DNA of 64,000 nt from a virus: positions 1 to 64,000 of the IMG/VR virus record IMGVR_UViG_3300023096_000001, one strand, 5' to 3'. Every line of letters begins with the position of its first letter. Position 1 is the first letter of the stretch. Made by a program: the position numbers and the translations under genes. The notes under the pieces were generated by a model. It was given only the letters and a program-made list of their open reading frames with translations, was not told the origin of the DNA and ran no database searches. Of the stretch, positions 22,192 to 29,409 are shown piece by piece.

Positions 22192-22376
22192 TTATCCCCG
22201 TTTAAGACTACCATTTCAGAATCTCTTTTTTCGCCGGATTCAAAGACAAACTGTGCCTTCACGTAAATCCGAATGGGTTGATTGTTTTTAGGTTCCGGCG
22301 GGATATCCTGTCCTGCACAGGATGCCATTAAAAGGGTGATACCCGCGAAGAGAATCGATTTAAATTGCTTTTTCAT
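22188..22376 (-). CDS. Lipoprotein, 62 aa
   Basis: A lipoprotein signal (MKKQFKSILFAGITLLMASC) with the lipobox ending at Cys 20, then a Pro/Asn-rich linker and a short beta domain. A phage-encoded lipoprotein would localise to the host envelope and may act in superinfection exclusion or with the secreted protein two genes downstream. Confidence 0.75.
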   Translation of the reverse strand: MKKQFKSILFAGITLLMASCAGQDIPPEPKNNQPIRIYVKAQFVFESGEKRDSEMVVLNGDK

Positions 22377-22416
22377 GATTATTTTTGTAAATTAAGGTTT
22401 AAAAGTTCTTTGAAAT

Positions 22417-22533
22417 TTAGTCGTACTTGCCGATTCTGTTGTGAAAGTTGTCTTCGTGCTGGCTCGCTGCTGTTTTGGCTAGACTAAAGAAGCACCACAT
22501 AATGGATGCGCCGAAAAGAATTAATGTTATCAT
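22417..22533 (-). CDS. Small membrane peptide, 38 aa
   Basis: ATG at 22533 overlaps the upstream stop as ATGA. One hydrophobic helix (LILFGASIMWCFFSLA) and a charged tail. No family recognised. Confidence 0.6.
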   Translation of the reverse strand: MITLILFGASIMWCFFSLAKTAASQHEDNFHNRIGKYD

Positions 22534-22907
22534 GCTGAAAATGTGTTATAAAATTGAATAAATCTTACTACAACTTTGTAAATAGAGGCAATTTTACAGC
22601 CTGACGGATCAATGTACATGTAATTGAAATGATTGTCGAGCATCCATTTGCCATCTTCAATCGTTGTTTTTGCGCCTACAATTTCAACGGAATAATGCCC
22701 AATTGTTTCGATCTTCTCAACAACGGGCATGAGATCATCAAAAGAAAGGTGGTAATTAAAATTTTCATCATGCCAATCATGACCCCTCTCATAGTGTCCT
22801 GGGACGCGAATAGCTTCTGATTCTTCTTCAAATTTTGTCGGCACCCATGCCCATCCCATGAATTCTGCCACAAGTTTATTGTTTTCTAAAATTTCTTCGG
22901 GTTTCAT
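22530..22907 (-). CDS. Conserved phage protein, 125 aa
   Basis: Residues NKLVAEFMGW, YHLSFDDLMPVVEKIE and VVVRFIQFYN follow a pattern common in Bacteroidota phages and mobile elements (N.LIAEFMG ... W.WLMPVVEKIE ... V..FI.WYN). Function unknown. Probably related to the product at 14482-14775. Confidence 0.8.
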   Translation of the reverse strand: MKPEEILENNKLVAEFMGWAWVPTKFEEESEAIRVPGHYERGHDWHDENFNYHLSFDDLMPVVEKIETIGHYSVEIVGAKTTIEDGKWMLDNHFNYMYIDPSGCKIASIYKVVVRFIQFYNTFSA

Positions 22908-22960
22908 TTTCTTTTTCAGTTTTGGTTAAAATAGAATCGCTTGGCTGTCTTGTTTGGAGC

Positions 22961-23179
22961 TTAATTAACCCGTTGCAGACATCCCTGAAAGGTTGGCTCT
23001 ACAAACGTGCTTTTTATCTCATCGCCCCATTTCCTGCATGAATAGCACATGGCTTTTGTGTTGCCTTTTTCGCACCATACATTAATGATTTGTCCTACAC
23101 GGTATTTTGCCGTAACGGTAAAAGATCCGTGCTGCTTAAATCCTTTGAACTTCTCTATTGAAACTTTCATATAGTTCAC
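22961..23179 (-). CDS. Hypothetical protein, 72 aa
   Basis: The frame opens with GTG at 23179 overlapping the upstream stop; an ATG at 23170 (MKVSIEKF) is an equally good start. A beta-rich product with C.....CYSCRKW cysteines. No family recognised. Confidence 0.6.
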   Translation of the reverse strand: MNYMKVSIEKFKGFKQHGSFTVTAKYRVGQIINVWCEKGNTKAMCYSCRKWGDEIKSTFVEPTFQGCLQRVN

Positions 23180-23478
23180 TCTATAATACTGTCGATAAAA
23201 ATAACCAGTCCAGCAATACCCTTTTCAGGGCTCACATTCTTAAGGTGATACTGTAACCCGATAGAATCAAGCGTTTTGCAAATCACCTTTGTATTGTCGC
23301 TATAACGGGTAGATTTTTCGGAAATGTGTTCTTTTACGGGTTTGATCAACCGCTCGCCTGTTAGCACCCCAAAAATAGCCTTGTAGGCGGTGGACTGCTT
23401 AGGGAGTGGATAAGCGTTGGATTTTTTCGTTAAGGCGTCCAGCGCTGAAATTAGTGCGCCTTTGGATAGTGTTGTCAT
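23176..23478 (-). CDS. Hypothetical protein, 100 aa
   Basis: Helical N-terminus (LSKGALISALDALTKKSNAYP) and a C-terminal hydrophobic strand (GIAGLVIFIDSII). No family recognised. It overlaps its downstream neighbour by 4 nt. Confidence 0.63.
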   Translation of the reverse strand: MTTLSKGALISALDALTKKSNAYPLPKQSTAYKAIFGVLTGERLIKPVKEHISEKSTRYSDNTKVICKTLDSIGLQYHLKNVSPEKGIAGLVIFIDSIIE

Positions 23479-23483
23479 GAGTT

Positions 23484-23684
23484 TTAGTTTAAATAGTGTG
23501 TCGGGACTAATTTATATAAGTAATACCAATCTCTACCCTCGCTGTCTCTTTCTAGCCCAATGGCATAATCAAACTGTTTAGGGTATGACCCGTATTTATT
23601 TTCTTCTACCAAGTTCTCAATAAAAGATATTTCATATTGATCCTTTGGGAATTTATTTGTTTCTATTAAAGCTTTAAGTGCCAT
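23484..23684 (-). CDS. Hypothetical protein, 66 aa
   Basis: Short mixed protein (SFIENLVEENKYGSYPKQFD). No recognised family. Confidence 0.58.
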   Translation of the reverse strand: MALKALIETNKFPKDQYEISFIENLVEENKYGSYPKQFDYAIGLERDSEGRDWYYLYKLVPTHYLN

Positions 23685-23691
23685 TTTTTAA

Positions 23692-24138
23692 TTATTTTAT
23701 CGGTTCCAAAATTAATTCTGTTAGAATCCTTTGCTCCTCATTTCCCATTAAAAGATCGTTTTCGAATTTATCCAACAACACCATGCAGGCGCGGTGTGCT
23801 TTACGGGATGCCTTCAGTTCCGGGTCGCACCCAATTGCATCACAGTATGAAGGAAATGACATCTTACCTAAATCTGCTTTACTAATCGCATATACGAGTA
23901 TATTTAAAAGGCGATCTTCGCTTAGTGTTGTAATACCTTGCTTAAACTCCGCAGCGGTGCCGTAATGGATAAAATTCATACTATACCCTGTTTCGTTGTT
24001 ACGCACCTTCACGCGGTATTTATTGTGGCTTGTCGCGTAAAGGGCACGTCCTTCGGATTTGTACGCTCCAAAGGGATCTTTTACACCCTCCTGGAGGAGT
24101 TCCGCTGAGAGGGTGTATTTTTGGATGATTGTTTTCAT
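23692..24138 (-). CDS. Hypothetical protein, 148 aa
   Basis: Starts MKTIIQKYTLSAELLQEGVK. Mixed alpha/beta, with a helical middle and a KAHRACMVLLDKFENDLL C-terminal helix. It follows the antirestriction gene with a 2-nt gap, so a role in host takeover is conceivable, but nothing in the sequence defines it. Confidence 0.63.
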   Translation of the reverse strand: MKTIIQKYTLSAELLQEGVKDPFGAYKSEGRALYATSHNKYRVKVRNNETGYSMNFIHYGTAAEFKQGITTLSEDRLLNILVYAISKADLGKMSFPSYCDAIGCDPELKASRKAHRACMVLLDKFENDLLMGNEEQRILTELILEPIK

Positions 24139-24140
24139 GA

Positions 24141-24722
24141 TTATAGATTATAATTGCGTGGGTTTTCAATCATATCTTTTATAATTTCTTCTTGATCGAT
24201 ATGGCTCATGAGAGACCATTTATCGATACTCTCTAAGTTCCCATACCCGTTGAATTTAATATAATCGTCTGACCAATTTACTTGTCCGAAAGATGCAGCA
24301 CGCGCCGCCTCCATTGGTTTTCCATCGAAATATATATTAAAAAAATCATCGTCAAAATCAAATATTTGATTATCAGGGTCGCTTTCTCCACAATACGTAT
24401 TATGAGCACTCAACCAATCCGAATCGTCCCAGCCATCAATTTTTGCAGCAAAATCCACTAGCTCGTAAATCTTGTCTACGTCACCTTCAGAAAGTGATTC
24501 ACTGTAAAGCTTTTCCGGCAGGTTTTCGAAGTCCTGAAACATAAATTCCGGATCCGCCTCGTCAGAATGCAGCTCTTTACAGGCATTGAAAAATTCTTCT
24601 GAATCGTTGTAGTCTGAAAATTTCAACCATTTGCCCGTTAAATCACCATTGTTGTATTTCGCATAAGTGCCACAATAAACAGATGCTTCTGAAAGGTTTG
24701 AGTAATCGATTTGAGTTGCCAT
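24141..24722 (-). CDS. ardA: ArdA antirestriction protein
   Basis: 193 aa, slightly above the usual ~165. It has the ArdA signature VYCGTYAKYNNGDLTGKWLKF, a DFENLPEKL segment and FNIYFDGKPMEAARAASFGQ near the C-terminus. It is very acidic (many D and E), as expected for a DNA mimic that binds type I restriction enzymes. It lies behind a perfect promoter (24771-24800) and is the first gene of its operon, as expected for early expression. The C5-methyltransferase-like gene nearby would complement it. Confidence 0.9.
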   Translation of the reverse strand: MATQIDYSNLSEASVYCGTYAKYNNGDLTGKWLKFSDYNDSEEFFNACKELHSDEADPEFMFQDFENLPEKLYSESLSEGDVDKIYELVDFAAKIDGWDDSDWLSAHNTYCGESDPDNQIFDFDDDFFNIYFDGKPMEAARAASFGQVNWSDDYIKFNGYGNLESIDKWSLMSHIDQEEIIKDMIENPRNYNL

Positions 24723-24770
24723 GCTTGAAAGTTATTATAAGGTTAGAATGTTTTGCCGTTTGGCTTATGT

Positions 24771-24816
24771 CAAAGGTAAGAAGATTATTTTAATATCCAA
24801 CACTTTTATTAAAATA
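24771..24816 (-). promoter_or_regulatory. Promoter for the ardA operon with shared upstream element
   Basis: TTG (24800-24798), 19 nt, TACCTTTG (24778-24771) on the minus strand. The 19 nt ending in this TTG (24816-24798, plus strand CAACACTTTTATTAAAATA) recur exactly at 27528-27546 at another promoter. After the -7, ACATAA follows as in two other promoters. Confidence 0.73.
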
Positions 24817-24824
24817 TTTTTAAT

Positions 24825-25016
24825 TTATTTTTCTGTGTGGTGCTCCTGGTAAAAGAGAAGTGCCTTATCAATGTAATCCGACTTGATATCTGCTTTTAAT
24901 AGCCCTTGTAGCACTTCTTCGCAGGGTGAGTACGTAATGTGATATTTTGCGGCGTTCTTTGCTTTGCGCCCTCCTTTGCCGTGTAGCCCCGTACCGGGTT
25001 TTCTTTGTTTTTCCAT
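24825..25016 (-). CDS. Small basic hypothetical protein, 63 aa
   Basis: Glycine/lysine-rich N-terminus (KQRKPGTGLHGKGGRKAK), then a helical C-terminus. It resembles small phage proteins with a GGRKA motif, but no name is certain. Lies just upstream of the ardA promoter. Confidence 0.63.
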   Translation of the reverse strand: MEKQRKPGTGLHGKGGRKAKNAAKYHITYSPCEEVLQGLLKADIKSDYIDKALLFYQEHHTEK

Positions 25017-25089
25017 GCCTTAAAAATACATCCTTTACAGGAAATAGTATAGTGAAATTTTAATTTAAAAAGAGTATAAATTGTGAACG

Positions 25090-25128
25090 GAACAACCCTT
25101 TAAAGTGTTGTGTATTAAAGGGTTGTTC
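25090..25128. terminator. Strong 14-bp hairpin
   Basis: GAACAACCCTTTAA (25090-25103) and TTAAAGGGTTGTTC (25115-25128) are perfectly complementary with an 11-nt loop. It lies 13 nt after the stop of the methyltransferase-like gene and would end that transcript; the T-run is weak on both strands. Confidence 0.6.
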
Positions 25129-25140
25129 TTTGAAATTGTG

Positions 25141-25782
25141 TTAATGATTGGCCTCGTAAAATGCCTGGCAGAAACCTGACGGCGTTACGCTTCTCAGTTC
25201 CTTTGTTTGTTCGGATTTACCGCCCAGGTTTCTCCAACCCGGATTTTCTTTGTAGTGAGGCTCCAGTCTTTTCTTATCCGGGATATTAAACTCTCCCCAA
25301 AGCCATGTTGCCTTGTTGTAGCGGTCCTTATCGGGGTCAGGCGCATACCCAGCATAGTCGCACGGGTTGAATTTCATAAAAGGTTTGCCTAACCAAGGAT
25401 TGAGAGTATGGATGCGCGACATAGGATTTTCAAGTTGCCAGAAAAGAAGATTGTAATTTCCTTTTACGTAATCAATGATTTCTTTTGTCTTCGCAACTAA
25501 TTTCTGGCTTTGCTGTGTTCGTCCGTCTATGTCCTTAAGTGCAAAATGTCTCGCACCTGATAGCGCATAATCTGTGCAGGGCGGCATAGCTATGATTCCT
25601 ATATTAAGTTTCTCTTTTTTGATATACATATCTTCTATGCCTTTGAGGATTGTCTTATAATCCCATGTTAGTATATCTGTATTATGCTTTATGTCTATTT
25701 GCAGTACAATCCAGCCGGCATCTTTGTAGGGTTTTGAATGATTGCCACTATGATCGAAAAGACTTATTAATATGTTTTTCAT
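25141..25782 (-). CDS. DNA cytosine methyltransferase-like protein
   Basis: 213 aa. It starts like a Rossmann SAM-binding fold (LISLFDHSGNHSKPYKDAGW ... IDIKH), has PPCTDYALSG, the PPC of C5-methyltransferase motif IV with the catalytic Cys, then ENP (motif VI) and a final LRSVTPSGFCQAFYEAN. This reduced form is common in phages. It may modify phage cytosines to evade restriction, though the target-recognition region is short, so another base-modification activity is possible. Confidence 0.75.
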   Translation of the reverse strand: MKNILISLFDHSGNHSKPYKDAGWIVLQIDIKHNTDILTWDYKTILKGIEDMYIKKEKLNIGIIAMPPCTDYALSGARHFALKDIDGRTQQSQKLVAKTKEIIDYVKGNYNLLFWQLENPMSRIHTLNPWLGKPFMKFNPCDYAGYAPDPDKDRYNKATWLWGEFNIPDKKRLEPHYKENPGWRNLGGKSEQTKELRSVTPSGFCQAFYEANH

Positions 25783-25802
25783 CCTAAAAAGTTTTAAATT
25801 GT

Positions 25803-26162
25803 TTATTGATTAGCGCGTCTCACATGTGAAGGTACGCAAACAAGGTTATCGTTATCAATCACAACATCCACGACATCACAATCACCAATGGTACAGTGAC
25901 GGATAATCTGAACGGAATGTACTTTGCCGTTGATGTCGAAAGAATACACATCTTGTTCGTCTTCCAGCTCAATAAGGATATCCTCAACGCGTTTGTCTGC
26001 CTTGTAAAGCACGTGCAAGCCGTCTTGCGCTTCAAAGATCCGTTTAATGGGTGCCGGAAAAGGTTTACTGTCTTGCGAGTTTAGCCCTATATAGAAGGCA
26101 CTCATAGCAATAAAAACGCTTGCACCGATTACTGTTGATATTTTTATGCTGTTCATGGTCAT
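25803..26162 (-). CDS. Membrane-anchored or exported protein, 119 aa
   Basis: A single hydrophobic N-terminal segment (ISTVIGASVFIAMSAFYIGL), then a beta-rich soluble domain with cysteines (HCTIGDCDVVDVVID). No family recognised. Overlaps the upstream small gene by 4 nt. Confidence 0.65.
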   Translation of the reverse strand: MTMNSIKISTVIGASVFIAMSAFYIGLNSQDSKPFPAPIKRIFEAQDGLHVLYKADKRVEDILIELEDEQDVYSFDINGKVHSVQIIRHCTIGDCDVVDVVIDNDNLVCVPSHVRRANQ

Positions 26163-26290
26163 TGCTTTTTATATAAGTACAGTAAAAAATCCTTTAATCT
26201 GATTTGTATTTCAGAGGCATTCAATTCGAAATCGGGGTTTTTCAACCAAACTTTCATATTAATATGCCTATGTATTCTTAAATTCTTCAT
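26159..26290 (-). CDS. Small basic protein, 43 aa
   Basis: ATG at 26290 to a TGA overlapping the next start. Rich in R, K and I (MKNLRIHRHINMKVWLKN). No family recognised. Confidence 0.58.
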   Translation of the reverse strand: MKNLRIHRHINMKVWLKNPDFELNASEIQIRLKDFLLYLYKKQ

Positions 26291-26293
26291 GGG

Positions 26294-26545
26294 TTAATAA
26301 TTTAAAAAGTGTCTCAAATTTTCCAGCTGCAACGGCTCTGAAACCGGTATTAAAGTGCCCTCTTTCAGGGTAATTTCCTGGTAGCTCCCGTCTGGCTTGC
26401 ATGTAAGCAAAGAATCAAAACTTTCACGGGTTTCGTGCTTGTAATAAGTTCCTGATACAATCACCGTTGAAGGGGATAATCTTTTAAGAACGCATCCGTG
26501 CATTCTTAGAGCCTTGATGATTATTTCTGATAATGTATTTTCCAT
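26294..26545 (-). CDS. Hypothetical protein, 83 aa
   Basis: Beta-rich small protein (STVIVSGTYYKHETRESFDS) ending in a helix. No family recognised. Confidence 0.62.
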   Translation of the reverse strand: MENTLSEIIIKALRMHGCVLKRLSPSTVIVSGTYYKHETRESFDSLLTCKPDGSYQEITLKEGTLIPVSEPLQLENLRHFLNY

Positions 26546-26621
26546 CTTATAAAGTTGTTTTAAAAAGTTTATTGCTGCGAAAATACCCTCGCGCGCGTAG
26601 GGAAAGGTACTTTTTGAAGGG

Positions 26622-26957
26622 TTATTCTAGCTTATAAATAAATAAGTTTAACTTTTCATCAAATTCAATAATATTAATAAGCTCTCTAACTGCTTGCTTA
26701 CCCGCCTCGGTTAAAGAATACCAACATAAACACCTTTTTTGCTCCGTGTACACTTCATGAAGGTATATTTTAGAGGTTTTAACCTTAGAAGGGTAATTTA
26801 ATAATAATAATTTCTGATCAACATTTCCGTTATGGTATTCCATAACTCTTCTATATGATTCAAGAAGGTTTATAAATTGACTCATTGACAGGTTGAATTT
26901 TGATCGCCACTTATTTATTAAGCTCCACTTATCAAATCCTATTGGTGTAATATCCAT
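26622..26957 (-). CDS. Winged-helix-like protein, 111 aa
   Basis: An N-terminal helix-turn-helix-like stretch (SMSQFINLLESYRRVMEYHN) and a YSLTEAGKQAVRELI wing-like end resemble small winged-helix regulators. Moderately supported; a regulator of the right-hand minus operon is plausible. Confidence 0.63.
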   Translation of the reverse strand: MDITPIGFDKWSLINKWRSKFNLSMSQFINLLESYRRVMEYHNGNVDQKLLLLNYPSKVKTSKIYLHEVYTEQKRCLCWYSLTEAGKQAVRELINIIEFDEKLNLFIYKLE

Positions 26958-26983
26958 AATTGAAAATTCGTTAAAAGATTAAA

Positions 26984-27211
26984 TTAAAATGATTTGTAAA
27001 GAGCTATTAATTTCACAGCCATCGTCGGCTCATCCACTTCCAAGGGATCCACACTATACCCATACTCACTCATAGCCTCCATAATGCAGGCATCCGAGCC
27101 ACAAGAATTCGACGCAGCCATCAGCCCGTCAAGGTAATTCTTATGCGCGAACCCTGAAAGGATCAAAAGCCCGAAACATAGGCATAAAAAGGAGAATTGT
27201 GATTTTTTCAT
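26984..27211 (-). CDS. Secreted small protein, 75 aa
   Basis: Signal peptide (QFSFLCLCFGLLILSGFA), then a short mature domain with two cysteines (SCGSDACIMEAMSEYGY) that could form a disulfide. Exported phage protein; function unknown. The leader carries the ACATTCTAAC element. Confidence 0.68.
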   Translation of the reverse strand: MKKSQFSFLCLCFGLLILSGFAHKNYLDGLMAASNSCGSDACIMEAMSEYGYSVDPLEVDEPTMAVKLIALYKSF

Positions 27212-27243
27212 CTTGTTAAGTGTTAGAATGTGAAAAAGATTAG

Positions 27244-27459
27244 TTAAATAAGCTGAAAATATTCCTTCATTTGTTGAATGTTATAACCTGCCGCTGATTC
27301 AACCAAATATACCCTACTTCCTGTATTGTAATCAATAGTTAGAACATCACCCATCTTAATCGATTCACATGTTAAGTCATTCATTCTACTTACATTTTTT
27401 AAGGCTGAAACTTTTGCACCTCTGAAACAATCCGAGTATTTTTTAATTTTGGTTGCCAT
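27244..27459 (-). CDS. Small hypothetical protein, 71 aa
   Basis: First gene of the right-hand minus operon after the promoter at 27500-27530. A beta-rich product (VLTIDYNTGSRVYLVESAAG). No family recognised. Confidence 0.64.
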   Translation of the reverse strand: MATKIKKYSDCFRGAKVSALKNVSRMNDLTCESIKMGDVLTIDYNTGSRVYLVESAAGYNIQQMKEYFQLI

Positions 27460-27499
27460 TTTATTTAAGCGGTTAGAATGTTATCTTTTGATTGTTATG

Positions 27500-27546
27500 T
27501 AAATATAATACCGATATAATTAATAAACAACACTTTTATTAAAATA
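27500..27546 (-). promoter_or_regulatory. Promoter for the right-hand minus operon
   Basis: TTG (27530-27528), 20 nt, TATATTTA (27507-27500) on the minus strand; the last -7 base departs from consensus. The 19 nt at 27528-27546 equal those at the ardA promoter (24798-24816). Confidence 0.62.
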
Positions 27547-27705
27547 AATGCCTGAAATCTGTTATTTATAAAGAGTATTGATAATAAACTGTATTCCTTG
27601 TAAAATGCAACGCTTGAAAGGTAAACCCTTAGAGAATATCGTTACAAAGGATTAGAATAATGCAAGTGTAATGTTACAAGATTAATCCCGAAAAGGTCAG
27701 TAAAC

Positions 27706-27736
27706 TTGACAAAAGGCACTAACAAAATTATATTTG
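27706..27736 (+). promoter_or_regulatory. Plus-strand promoter in repeat field
   Basis: TTG (27706-27708), 20 nt, TATATTTG (27729-27736). Perfect Bacteroidota match. It reads towards the first RepL-like gene through two repeat copies. Confidence 0.68.
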
Positions 27737-27854
27737 ATAAAATAACCCACGAAAAAGGTTAATACTAGTAAATAGTTCCCGAAAAGGTTAATCCAAAAAC
27801 GATCATAAAAGATTAAATTTGATCATATTTGATCTGAAAGGGGATTGGTTGTTT

Positions 27855-27862
27855 TATATTTG
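27855..27862 (+). promoter_or_regulatory. -7 element before first RepL-like gene
   Basis: TATATTTG 26 nt before the ATG at 27888. No TTG at ideal spacing (the nearest is 23 nt upstream). Three GATC-containing half sites (GATCATA, TTTGATCAT, TTTGATCTG, 27801-27835) precede it and may be operators. Confidence 0.5.
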
Positions 27863-27887
27863 CCTTTTTCGAGTAAAATCCACTAAA

Positions 27888-28352
27888 ATGCGTCAAAATA
27901 CAGTAATACAACCCGTTAAAAGTGGAATCGGTTATCCGTTAACCCTTTCGGAGCCTACTTTTTCAGAGGATATTGCTTTGACTATTAACCCTTTAGGTGA
28001 ATATGCCGATAATAACCCCTGTCACGTACATTTTGACGCAAGACTTTTGTTTGAGCTAACTGTCAGGGTTACGCCTGTAGCGATACGCGCCTATATGGCA
28101 CTTTTAACAAGGTTAATCCGTAACGATCAGCCTGTATACTTTACTTCTGGAGAGATGAAAATTGCTATCAATCAATGCCTGAAGAGTTGCAAGGTTCAGC
28201 TAGCCTTTAAAGAGCTGGAGCGCGAAAAGGCTGTATTCAGACAGAAAGGCGACTATAACAATTTCTACATCAACCCTCTTTTCGCATGGACCGGCGACAG
28301 GATGCAATACTTTGACCCAGCTACCTTACCGCTACTCCCCGAAGAAGATTAA
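27888..28352 (+). CDS. RepL-like winged-helix replication initiator or regulator
   Basis: 154 aa from the ATG at 27888; an upstream TTG at 27819 would place the promoter inside the gene. The C-terminal half (IRAYMALLTRLIRNDQPVYF, then FKELEREKAVFRQKG and FYINPLFAWTGDR) has the pattern of RepL-type winged-helix proteins, where a final strand reads NP..F..G.R. Repeats flank it on both sides and a terminator follows, as in plasmid rep units. Whether it starts replication or represses transcription is undecided. Confidence 0.72.
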   Translation: MRQNTVIQPVKSGIGYPLTLSEPTFSEDIALTINPLGEYADNNPCHVHFDARLLFELTVRVTPVAIRAYMALLTRLIRNDQPVYFTSGEMKIAINQCLKSCKVQLAFKELEREKAVFRQKGDYNNFYINPLFAWTGDRMQYFDPATLPLLPEED

Positions 28353-28374
28353 CTCTGTCAAAGAAACTTTGCGT

Positions 28375-28405
28375 AGGTCAATCTCGAAAGGGTTGACCTT
28401 TTTTT
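28375..28405 (+). terminator. Terminator after first RepL-like gene
   Basis: AGGTCAA (28375-28381) pairs with TTGACCT (28393-28399), followed by TTTTTTT. The loop holds a CGAAAGGG repeat copy. Confidence 0.75.
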
Positions 28406-29355
28406 GTTTGTACTTGACTGGGTTAACCTTTTCAGCGTCTACCCCTTCTGACATTTTCCCTGGAAAGGTATTCCTTGGGAATGTTCCCTTAAAAAACAAC
28501 CTCTGGCGGTATGCTCCCCTAAAAGGTGCCTTCTTGGCAAGGTTTTCTCCTCAGGATTGTTGCTTTGAAGGGTTCGCCCCGAAAAGGGTGGAGCTCTTGA
28601 AAGGGTTGGATCTTTGAAAAGGGATTCCTTACGGGATCTTTTTTGACAAATAGGCCGGGGTATACTTGAAACGCGATCAGATGGGGCCATGAAAATACCC
28701 CGGTTTAGCTTTGGTATGCCAAACAAGTTTTCCTAAATAAGGTTACCCTTTTCGGGGTCACTTATTTAATAGCCTTTTTTCGCGTTAACCCTTTTCCTGA
28801 GAACCCTCCTTGTTTCAACCCTTTTCCGCACCAACCTTTTTCAGAGCACTTCCTTTCAGGTTATTCTTTGTCGTACCATCCCTTTCACATTCTTTTTCTC
28901 TTTCAAAGTTATCCTTGGATAGAATCTGACTTTTACCGGGGCTTATTTACAGACGCACCCCGGAAAAGAAGTATAGTGTCAAATTTAACCTGTGAGAGGT
29001 TTTCTTTGTGTGGGTAATGTAATTGGGTTACTTTTGGGAGAAAGTCGCTTAGGGGTTAAATTTTGGGTCAATAATTTGGTGGTAGTTTTATTTTCAGGAA
29101 ATCATTTACAGAATTGCCTTGTTTGGTATGCCTGACCTCGGTAATATCTAGGTCAGGGTTTTTACAGAAAATGCTTCTGAAAAGTTTGTATTTATTACAG
29201 TTTATTAATACAAATTTATTTTTAGGTATAAATCGTTAAAAAAGCGCCAATAAAGCGCACAGGTAAAGATAATTGGGTACTAAATTTTTCATTTCAAAAC
29301 TAAATTTTAAGTAAACTATTTTATACTTAATTTAATAGGTATAAATACTAAACAT
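28406..29355. other. Non-coding region with hairpins between the two RepL-like genes
   Basis: About 950 nt without a convincing gene. It contains the repeat field, a 9-bp stem CCGGGGTAT/ATACCCCGG (28655-28663, 28695-28703), a 6-bp CCGGGG/CCCCGG stem (28936-28941, 28958-28963) and the terminator at 29131-29163. A repeated GGTATAAAT occurs near 29225 and 29338. Consistent with an origin or a non-coding transcript. Confidence 0.55.
29131..29163 (+). terminator. Orphan plus-strand terminator
   Basis: CCTGACCT (29131-29138) with AGGTCAGG (29150-29157), then GTTTTT. No gene ends before it on the plus strand, so it may end a non-coding transcript. Confidence 0.66.
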
Positions 29356-29386
29356 TTGGCGATTCAATAAATATTTAGTAAATTTG
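29356..29386 (+). promoter_or_regulatory. Promoter for the second RepL-like gene
   Basis: TTG (29356-29358), 20 nt, TAAATTTG (29379-29386), perfect Bacteroidota match. An imperfect dyad TAAATT..AAGTA / TACTTAATTTA lies just upstream (about 29302-29336) and may be an operator. Confidence 0.75.
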
Positions 29387-29409
29387 GTTTATAATTAAAA
29401 TAGTGTAAT

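Larger units (their letters stand above)
27613..28995. repeat. Field of degenerate GAAAAGGGTT repeats (iteron-like)
   Basis: At least 20 copies of a motif close to CYCGAAAAGGGTT occur here. Forward copies lie near 27613, 27687, 27748, 27779, 27834, 28384, 28566, 28579, 28595 and 28612. Reverse copies lie near 28423, 28744, 28786, 28813, 28831, 28850 and 28881. Four forward copies at 28566-28620 are spaced about 14-18 nt. The field surrounds the first RepL-like gene and fills the gap to the second, as iterons around a replication origin or operators would. Confidence 0.6.

Noticed and set aside
28312-28617. A 101-aa plus-strand frame overlapping the end of the first RepL-like gene
   Set aside because: It is built mainly from the repeated GAAAAGGG-type motifs, has no protein-like pattern, and crosses the terminator at 28375-28405.
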